DNA from: Erysipelotrichaceae bacterium | GTDB taxonomy: Bacteria; Bacillota_I; Bacilli_A; Erysipelotrichales; Erysipelotrichaceae | Direction: 5' to 3' | Length of the DNA stretch: 5,901 bases | NCBI GenBank assembly: GCA_003446295.1 | Contig: DMBB01000240.1 | Coordinates: forward strand, 1,472 to 7,372 | In this document: positions 1 through 5,008 of the stretch, in pieces | Layout: every line of letters begins with the position of its first letter | How positions within the stretch are numbered: position 1 is the first letter of the stretch | Made by a program: the position numbers and the translations under genes | The notes under the pieces: generated by a model | Told to the model about the DNA's origin: nothing | The model's input: the letters and a program-made list of their open reading frames with translations, nothing else | Database searches by the model: none

Positions 1-1014
1 GTGATCCTTTCTCTGGGAGTGATCGCATCCCTGGGTATCTTCAGCCGCAATACTGCTGAAGTTTCCGCTGAGGAATCCGATCCGGCAAAGCTGATCCAGG
101 AATATCTGGAAAAGGTCGTCAATGCGGAATACGAAGATGTATACAACGAATCATTCAGCGTTCAGATGCATCTGAATGATCTGGACTCTTATGAAAAAGC
201 ACTCTTCGGCGTATATCATGACGCAGAAGCGATCCAGTACAAGCTTTATGCAGAAGACGAATCTTCTAAATTATTCCACCTGTACAAGGATACAGAACGG
301 ATCTGCGATCTGAAGATGCAGAAGCAGGGAGACGGTTCCTGGGCGCTGGCAACCGTATTCAAAGACCAGAAAGATTATATCCTTGAAGTACCTGCCGGCA
401 TGACAGTCAGTGTCAACGGCTCAGAGATGAACGAGCAGTATCTGCTCGAAGCCAATGTACCGGCTTCTAATTTCCTGGGTCTTGCCAATACTGCCAATGC
501 ACCGAAGGTCAACCGCTACAAGCTCAATTCCATGATCGAGATCCCCCGTGTCACAAGCGGCGGCAAAGAATGCGGACTCATGGAAGATGTTACAAGCAAT
601 ACGATCTATGTCGGAACTGATGCAACAACAGACAAGGATCTGGCAAATACGATCATCCAGTACGCTGTGACATGTGCAAAATTCCCTGCACAGGAAGCAG
701 GCGTCGGTGCTGTAGGTGCGATCTCCGTAACTGATTCACAGTGGTACAGACGTGTCTCCGGCGTCCAGAACAACTGGTTCACAAGCCACGGAACATCGAA
801 GTTCTCCAATGAAAACGTACTGAAGATCGTCAAGCAGAGCGACACGACAGCGATCGCAAATGTCGTCTTTGACTACTATGCATCCAACGGTTCAGTTGAT
901 AGAACATGGAACTGCGGCTATCAGATGACCCTGATGAATGTCGGCGGTGTCTGGAAGATCGCAGGCATGGGCATCGACAGCTCGATGAATCCCAACGCGA
1001 AAAAGATCAAATAA
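1..1014 (+). CDS. Membrane-anchored extracytoplasmic protein, 5'-truncated, function unknown
   Basis: The reading frame is open from the first base to a TAA at 1012-1014. The first codon is GTG, but it lies inside a hydrophobic stretch (residues 1-14, ILSLGVIASLGIF) with no charged N-terminus or visible ribosome site, so the true start is probably upstream. This looks like the end of a transmembrane or signal-anchor helix followed by an exported region of about 320 residues. Two stretches resemble NTF2-like alpha+beta domains. One covers about residues 27-125, opening with an amphipathic helix and ending in a strand with DGSW (111-114). The other covers about 211-330, ending GGVWKIAGMGID with W318. 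Between them, a V-P-A-G...V-x-V-N-G segment (N139-G140) looks like a small beta domain. Zinc-ribbon/TM/NTF2-like surface proteins of the TcaA/YvbJ kind have a comparable plan, but I cannot assign the family. A terminator follows 10 nt after the stop, so it is not co-transcribed with the next gene by design. Confidence 0.8.
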   Translation: MILSLGVIASLGIFSRNTAEVSAEESDPAKLIQEYLEKVVNAEYEDVYNESFSVQMHLNDLDSYEKALFGVYHDAEAIQYKLYAEDESSKLFHLYKDTERICDLKMQKQGDGSWALATVFKDQKDYILEVPAGMTVSVNGSEMNEQYLLEANVPASNFLGLANTANAPKVNRYKLNSMIEIPRVTSGGKECGLMEDVTSNTIYVGTDATTDKDLANTIIQYAVTCAKFPAQEAGVGAVGAISVTDSQWYRRVSGVQNNWFTSHGTSKFSNENVLKIVKQSDTTAIANVVFDYYASNGSVDRTWNCGYQMTLMNVGGVWKIAGMGIDSSMNPNAKKIK

Positions 1015-1024
1015 ATCAGAACGG

Positions 1025-1056
1025 GACAGTTCTCTGCGGAAGGGAATTGTCTTTTT
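1025..1056 (+). terminator. Rho-independent terminator of the first gene
   Basis: An 11-bp stem (arms 1025-1035, GACAGTTCTCT, and 1041-1051, AGGGAATTGTC) pairs throughout with two G-T wobbles around a 5-nt loop GCGGA, and is followed directly by TTTTT at 1052-1056. It begins 10 nt after the TAA of the upstream gene. The only purine-rich Shine-Dalgarno-like stretch before the next gene (1039-1046) lies in the loop and 3' arm of this hairpin. Confidence 0.85.
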
Positions 1057-1059
1057 CTG

Positions 1060-1068
1060 TGGTATGAT
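1060..1068 (+). promoter_or_regulatory. Extended -10 promoter candidate for the four-gene operon
   Basis: TGG-TATGAT matches the extended -10 pattern TGn-TATAAT (five of six in the hexamer) and sits just after the upstream terminator, where an operon promoter is expected. There is no good -35 at 16-18 nt spacing, as is common for extended -10 promoters. TTGTCT at 1047-1052 is only 10 nt away, too close. The hexamer ends 6 nt before the ATG at 1075, so a start site at the usual distance would fall on or beside the start codon, implying a leaderless transcript. Confidence 0.55.
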
Positions 1069-1074
1069 GTTCGC

Positions 1075-2127
1075 ATGACAGTCAATTCAGAACAAGGAAA
1101 CGCCGCAAAAGAAGCACTTGCAGGATGGCTGGAGCACGTTCCATCTGTCCGCCAGAGACCTGCAAGAAGCAGGATCGCAGGCGAATTCGACCTGTACGGC
1201 AGGCATTATTATACGATCGCTTTCAAAATGTCTCTGTTTCAGAGCGGCTGGTATCTGGGTGTTGCCGGGGGATATGAAGGAGATGCACTCGTGCATTGCG
1301 GACATGTATCGTCCAGGCTTGGACCATATGATCCGGACACTGCAGAACGCGACTGCATCGAGATGGTCGAAGTGCTGCGCAGCTATTGGCGCAAGCGCGG
1401 AAGCCGTGACGGCACAGCCAATACTGCAGCACTGTTCCAGGCAGTCATCCTGCTGAAGGAGAATGACTGGGACAGACAGGCGTTTCTGGATACGATCACG
1501 AATGAATGGCATATGACGATCGTGACCGGTGAAGAATACCCGGCTGACAACAGGGCAGTGATCATATCGGAAGGCTGCCTGGCTGCTGTCATCCTGGTTC
1601 CGGCACCTGCCCTCAATCTGCCTGTGCTCAAGGAACAGGATATCCCGCATCAGGCGCATCTGATCGTACGCGTCAATGCCATGGAAGCAGACCAGTTCCA
1701 TGCCGGCAGGGTCTTTGCCTGGTTTACGGCAGGACTTTGCACGGAGAATGCGGCTGCAGTGATCATGGGCGATCATACATCTGACCCTGATTACTGGAAA
1801 CGCTGTGCCCGCTCGGCACAGGACCGCAATATTTTCCCGATCTTCAATCTGATCCATGTCGGAATACGGGAAAACGGTCAGGAATATGAAGGATGGACGG
1901 AAGGCATGCGTTTCTTTGCCGGAAGGGAAATGGAGATCCTGCACGGGAAGGACAGGCAGACAGTCCGCAATACGCTGTATAAAGCAGCCCAGTATGTGAT
2001 CACGGAAAACATCGAGCTGCATGAAGGTGAAACACTGCGTTTGTCAGGAGATATATGCAGAACAGTACGCATACAGCAGGGAAAAAATGTCAGAGATGAA
2101 ACAGTCGTACTGACGGATGAGGAATAA
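1075..2127 (+). CDS. DUF4261-family protein with an extra N-terminal module
   Basis: This is a 350-residue, probably cytoplasmic protein with no signal peptide or membrane segment. From about residue 118 on it follows the DUF4261 family: an opening 'A-L-F-Q-A-V-I-L-L' strand, a 'LAAVILVPAPALNLP' segment, a long helical/strand core, a 'FNLIHVGIRE' strand, then the signature WTEGMRFFAGREMEIL (274-289) and a C-terminal 'LHEGETLRLSG' strand. The family has no established biochemical role. Residues 1-115 form a separate module (GWLEHVP, GWYLGVAGGYEGD, HCGHVSSRLGPYD) that I do not recognise. ATG 1075 is the only standard start between the upstream in-frame stop (1012-1014) and the body of the protein. 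It has no Shine-Dalgarno at normal spacing and lies 6 nt after the -10 candidate. The gene opens a tight operon and the next start is 3 nt past its stop. Gene reality is secure, the DUF4261 call good, the function unknown. Confidence 0.8.
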   Translation: MTVNSEQGNAAKEALAGWLEHVPSVRQRPARSRIAGEFDLYGRHYYTIAFKMSLFQSGWYLGVAGGYEGDALVHCGHVSSRLGPYDPDTAERDCIEMVEVLRSYWRKRGSRDGTANTAALFQAVILLKENDWDRQAFLDTITNEWHMTIVTGEEYPADNRAVIISEGCLAAVILVPAPALNLPVLKEQDIPHQAHLIVRVNAMEADQFHAGRVFAWFTAGLCTENAAAVIMGDHTSDPDYWKRCARSAQDRNIFPIFNLIHVGIRENGQEYEGWTEGMRFFAGREMEILHGKDRQTVRNTLYKAAQYVITENIELHEGETLRLSGDICRTVRIQQGKNVRDETVVLTDEE

Positions 2128-2130
2128 ACT

Positions 2131-3294
2131 ATGGAAGAAATGAATGAATTGTTTTACAGAGATCCGTACTGCAGGGAATTTGATGCAGTATGCGTCTCAT
2201 GTGAAAAGACAAAACGCGGCTGGGAAGTGATCCTGGAAGATACCGCATTTTATCCCGAAGGAGGCGGTCAGCCCGGTGACCACGGAACACTGAATGGCAT
2301 CCCGGTGCTGGATACCAGAAGGATCGGCGGGCAGGTCGTGCACATCACGGAACAGGAGATCTCCGCCGGAACAGCAGTTCATGGCGAGATCGACTGGGAA
2401 CGCCGCTTCGATCACATGCAGAATCATACAGGAGAACACATCGTATCCGGACTGATCCACATCAACTACGGATACGACAATGTCGGCTTTCATATGGGCG
2501 ATATTCTCCAGCTTGATTTTGACGGTGAAGTCACATTTGAAATGATGCGGAATATCGAGCGTCAGGCAAACCGCATCATCTGGCGTGACCTGCCCGTACA
2601 GATCGCATTCCCTTCACAGGAGGAACTGGATGTTCTGGAGTACCGCTCCAAGAAAGAACTGACAGGAACGGTCAGGATCGTCACGGTCCCTGACGCGGAT
2701 ATCTGTGCATGCTGCGGAACACACCTGAAGCGCACAGGTGAAGTCGGCGTCATTCATCTGCTTTCATGCACAAAGCACGGAAACGGAACACGCATCGAAA
2801 TGCTGGCAGGAAACAGGGCACTGACTTATCTGGAAGGGATCGCCGACCAGAATACCGGCATATCCCATCTGCTCTCAGCAAAACCGCTGGAAACACTGAA
2901 AGCAGTCACCCGGCTGAATGAGATGAACGGTGAACTGAAATACAGAATGAACGGGATCATGTCTTCTTATCTGCAGTACAAAGTACAGGCAATGGAAGAA
3001 TCAGACGGCACGGTCGTGATGGTCGAGGACGGCCTCGACAGCAACGCCATGCGTCAGCTCTGCAACATGATCATTGAAGCACATAAAGCAGGAGTCGTTG
3101 CGGTTCTGGCCTCCAATGACGAAGTGAGCTGCCGTTATCTGATCATGAGCAGCGGCATGGATCTGAAGGATGTCTGCAGGACATTCAACCAGAAGCTGAA
3201 CGGAAAAGGCGGCGGACGCGGCGTGATGGTGCAGGGAACTTACAATGTACCGGCATCTGAGGCAATGCGTGTACTGGAGCGTGAACTGCAATGA
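2131..3294 (+). CDS. Alanyl-tRNA editing protein, long AlaX type with DHHA1 domain
   Basis: This free-standing relative of the AlaRS editing domain hydrolyses tRNA(Ala) mischarged with serine or glycine, preventing mistranslation at alanine codons. At 387 residues it fits the long AlaX group. Motifs in order are the N-terminal FYPEGGGQPGDHG (40-52), the first zinc motif H99-T-G-E-H103, the second zinc motif C194-C-G-T-H198 (with an extra C192), a helical linker near 250-290, and a C-terminal DHHA1 domain ending in GKGGGRGVMVQGT (358-370). All four zinc ligands of the family are present, so it should be active. It lacks the aminoacylation domain and is not a fragment of alaS, because it starts and ends cleanly. 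ATG 2131 is preceded by TGAGGAA (2118-2124) at 6-nt spacing, whereas the in-frame ATG at 2140 has no comparable site. Its stop overlaps the next start by 4 nt (ATGA), suggesting translational coupling. Confidence 0.93.
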   Translation: MEEMNELFYRDPYCREFDAVCVSCEKTKRGWEVILEDTAFYPEGGGQPGDHGTLNGIPVLDTRRIGGQVVHITEQEISAGTAVHGEIDWERRFDHMQNHTGEHIVSGLIHINYGYDNVGFHMGDILQLDFDGEVTFEMMRNIERQANRIIWRDLPVQIAFPSQEELDVLEYRSKKELTGTVRIVTVPDADICACCGTHLKRTGEVGVIHLLSCTKHGNGTRIEMLAGNRALTYLEGIADQNTGISHLLSAKPLETLKAVTRLNEMNGELKYRMNGIMSSYLQYKVQAMEESDGTVVMVEDGLDSNAMRQLCNMIIEAHKAGVVAVLASNDEVSCRYLIMSSGMDLKDVCRTFNQKLNGKGGGRGVMVQGTYNVPASEAMRVLERELQ

Positions 3295-4082
3295 AGATCA
3301 CCATGCTGGGAACGGGATGCGCAGTCGTAACAAACTGCTTCAACACATGCTTTGTCATGGAAGACGGAGATGAAAAACTGCTGGTCGACGGAGGAGGCGG
3401 GATCACGCTTCTGAAGCAGCTCAAGCAGGCAGGTATTTCCATCCATGATATTCACGAAGTGTTCGTTACCCACAGACATCTGGACCATATCTCAGGCATC
3501 CTGTGGGTACTGCGGGTGAGAATGGCGCATATGCAGAAGCACAAGGATGATCATCTGACCATATACGGACATGACGTGGTCATTGAAATACTCAGCACGA
3601 TGGTCAGAATGATCCTGCCGGAACGGACGGATCTGCTGGATACACAGGTATTCCTGCGGGAAGTGACAGACGGACAGCAGGAGAAGCTGATGGGCAGGCA
3701 GACGGTCTTCTTTGATATCCGCTCCGTCAAGGCAAAGCAGTTCGGTTTTTGCATGATGGACGGCGAACACAGGATCACGGTATGCGGAGATGAACCGCTG
3801 AAGGAACACTGCCATGCATATGCTCAGAACGCCTGGCTGCTGATGCATGAAGCATTCTGCACCTATGCCGACAGAGAGATCTACAAGCCGTATCAGAAAC
3901 AGCATTCCACGGTCAAAGACGCATGCGAAGCGGCTGAATCGCTGCATGTTTCCAACCTGCTGCTGTATCATACGGAAGATCATGATATGCAGAACCGCAA
4001 AGAAAAATATACCGCTGAAGGGAAGCAGTACTACAGCGGCAGGCTCTTTGTGCCGGATGATCTGGAAGTGCTGGAGTTCTGA
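3291..4082 (+). CDS. RNase Z-like metallo-beta-lactamase-fold hydrolase
   Basis: This 263-residue soluble MBL-fold protein belongs to the RNase Z/ElaC branch. It has MKITMLGTG at the start, LLVDGGGG (30-37), the metal motif T-H61-x-H63-x-D65-H66, CGD167E, the HEAF (186-189) plus HST (205-207) pair typical of RNase Z, and the final LLLYH227 strand. RNase Z cuts the 3' trailer from pre-tRNA, but two of its features are missing. The tRNA-gripping flexible arm between motifs III and IV is absent, and the motif III histidine is not where expected (S145-VKAKQFGF-153, with no His). From memory, proteins with this S-x-KAKQFGF stretch are common in Clostridia and relatives, so it seems a stable subfamily rather than decay. 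The substrate is therefore unknown. The start overlaps the AlaX stop by 4 nt, with a weak GGAG (3276-3279) 11 nt upstream; MKITxLGTG is the expected family N-terminus, which supports this start. Confidence 0.88.
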   Translation: MKITMLGTGCAVVTNCFNTCFVMEDGDEKLLVDGGGGITLLKQLKQAGISIHDIHEVFVTHRHLDHISGILWVLRVRMAHMQKHKDDHLTIYGHDVVIEILSTMVRMILPERTDLLDTQVFLREVTDGQQEKLMGRQTVFFDIRSVKAKQFGFCMMDGEHRITVCGDEPLKEHCHAYAQNAWLLMHEAFCTYADREIYKPYQKQHSTVKDACEAAESLHVSNLLLYHTEDHDMQNRKEKYTAEGKQYYSGRLFVPDDLEVLEF

Positions 4083-4087
4083 ACAGA

Positions 4088-4900
4088 ATGACTGTCAAAC
4101 ACAGAAATTATCTGATCGCATCCGGATATCTGCTGTATCTGGTCCTGTTTCTGAAGCTCAGCACATATGATCTGAGCTTCAGCCAATATCTGACATCCGT
4201 CAGATATGAGCCCTTCGTCCTGTGGGGAAAACATATCGGCGTTCTGCCTGCATCAGTCATATGCAGCTTCTCGTTCTGCGTCATGGCACGCAGATATGAA
4301 GAACGATCCCGTTATCTCTGCCTCTTTGCAGGATATGTCTCATCTTTCATTGCGTCGTACTACGTCTGCAGCATGTTCCTTGAGGATCCTTATATACTGT
4401 GCGCAGCCTGCGGAGCCGGGGTTATGCTGGTGATGAGGAAAGCAGCAGAGAAAATACCGCTGAATGAAAAAACAATGCGCATCTGTCAGGCAGGCGCACT
4501 GCTTGCGGTATTGAGCGTATCCCTGACGACCGTGCTGAAGGTGATCTGGGGAAGACCGAGATTCTGTTCGCTCTCTGAGGACATGCATGAATTTGCCGAG
4601 TGGTACCATATTGCTGGTCCGGCATGGTTTGAGGACATGTACAAGTCATTTCCAAGCGGACATACAACAGCAGCCTCAGCGCTTCTCTGGATCCGTTATC
4701 TGCCCGGACTTGATCATCGACTGCAGGGGAAAGAACGTATTCTGACAGCAATTGCAATCCTGTGGATCATATGCACCGCATTATCGCGCATCATGGCAGG
4801 CATGCATTATATTACCGACACCATGGCAGCCTTTGCGTTATGCTTCACTGTTTATCTTGCACTCGACCGTTATTTCGTGAGACAGTCTTCTGAAACATGA
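4088..4900 (+). CDS. PAP2-family integral membrane phosphatase
   Basis: This 270-residue protein has about six or seven hydrophobic helices (roughly 8-24, 50-67, 76-98, 102-117, 134-151, 219-236, 244-262). It carries the three PAP2 phosphatase motifs: K151-VIWGRPR158-F, then S187-FPSGH192, then S233-R-x5-H240-x3-D244. H192 and H240 are the expected catalytic histidines (nucleophile H240, proton donor H192). The family removes phosphate from lipid phosphates such as phosphatidate, phosphatidylglycerophosphate or undecaprenyl diphosphate, with the active site on the outer face of the membrane. The sequence alone does not tell which. The usual RP at the end of motif 1 is RF here, a variant also seen in active-looking members. 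The start is 5 nt after the preceding stop, with a weak GGAG (4073-4076) 11 nt upstream. The last codons form the 5' arm of the operon terminator. An 11-bp hairpin lies within codons 22-32. Confidence 0.9.
   Translation: MTVKHRNYLIASGYLLYLVLFLKLSTYDLSFSQYLTSVRYEPFVLWGKHIGVLPASVICSFSFCVMARRYEERSRYLCLFAGYVSSFIASYYVCSMFLEDPYILCAACGAGVMLVMRKAAEKIPLNEKTMRICQAGALLAVLSVSLTTVLKVIWGRPRFCSLSEDMHEFAEWYHIAGPAWFEDMYKSFPSGHTTAASALLWIRYLPGLDHRLQGKERILTAIAILWIICTALSRIMAGMHYITDTMAAFALCFTVYLALDRYFVRQSSET
4151..4182 (+). repeat. Perfect 11-bp inverted repeat inside the phosphatase gene
   Basis: CTGAAGCTCAG (4151-4161) and CTGAGCTTCAG (4172-4182) are exact reverse complements around a 10-nt loop. The hairpin falls 63 nt into the coding region and encodes part of L-K-L-S-T-Y-D-L-S-F-S. 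No T tract follows, so it is not a terminator. Such a stem could slow ribosomes or influence mRNA decay, but no function is shown. Confidence 0.75.
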
Positions 4901-4914
4901 AGACTGTTTTTTTT
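4882..4914 (+). terminator. Rho-independent terminator of the four-gene operon
   Basis: A perfect 9-bp stem (ACAGTCTTC at 4882-4890, GAAGACTGT at 4899-4907) surrounds an 8-nt loop and runs into eight T residues (4907-4914). The 5' arm lies in the last codons of the phosphatase gene and the TGA stop straddles loop and 3' arm, so coding sequence and terminator overlap. A terminating ribosome would cover the hairpin, which may make termination sensitive to translation of the last gene. Confidence 0.92.
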
Positions 4915-4976
4915 CATGCCTGAACCTGTGCACATTCAGGGCGGCCGGCCGTTCTTATTGCGCGTGTGTCATGAAA
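4912..4976. repeat. Cluster of inverted repeats upstream of pepC
   Basis: In this non-coding stretch TTTCATG (4912-4918) is matched by CATGAAA (4970-4976). Inside them lie CCTGAA (4919-4924) with TTCAGG (4935-4940), the 8-bp palindrome TGTGCACA (4927-4934) and the 10-bp palindrome CGGCCGGCCG (4942-4951). A further CATGAA copy at 4896-4901 could compete for the same TTCATG. These could be operator half-sites or folded RNA from the upstream unit. I do not recognise a known regulator site. Confidence 0.5.
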
Positions 4977-4986
4977 GTTGTAAAGT
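4958..4986 (+). promoter_or_regulatory. Possible sigma-A type promoter of pepC
   Basis: TTGCGC (4958-4963) and TAAAGT (4981-4986) are separated by 17 nt and match the consensus hexamers at three and four positions. The predicted start near 4993 would leave a short leader of about 16 nt containing the pepC ribosome site. The match is weak; its support is mainly position, since pepC follows a strong terminator and needs its own promoter in this 108-nt gap. Confidence 0.3.
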
Positions 4987-5008
4987 GGTGGCAGAAAAGA
5001 GGTTTTTT

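Noticed and set aside
1..3. GTG as the true start of the first gene
   Set aside because: It stands inside a hydrophobic helix and coincides with the window edge, so truncation is more likely.
850..857. GCGATCGC, identical to the cyanobacterial HIP1 octamer
   Set aside because: I noticed only one copy, and it is explained by the general GATC richness; other features do not suggest a cyanobacterium.
1047..1068. Classic -35/-10 promoter using TTGTCT and TATGAT
   Set aside because: The spacer is only 10 nt, far too short for a sigma-A promoter; the extended -10 explanation fits better.
1087..2022. Long open frame of 311 codons on the - strand opposite the DUF4261 gene
   Set aside because: It mirrors a recognised protein family on the + strand, encodes a Cys/His-rich protein without domain logic and has no separate promoter or ribosome site that I can see. 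Codon usage of the real gene explains the lack of stops.
2131..3294. Fragment or pseudogene of alaS
   Set aside because: It has its own ribosome site, a full-length AlaX domain order and intact zinc ligands, with no remnant of the aminoacylation domain upstream.
3492..3983. 163-codon open frame on the - strand inside the MBL-fold gene
   Set aside because: It is a shadow of a gene whose catalytic motifs are all read on the + strand.
4538..4564. Motif 1 of the PAP2 protein ends RF instead of RP, suggesting an inactive enzyme
   Set aside because: GRPRF variants occur in many PAP2 proteins with complete motifs 2 and 3, and both catalytic histidines are present here.
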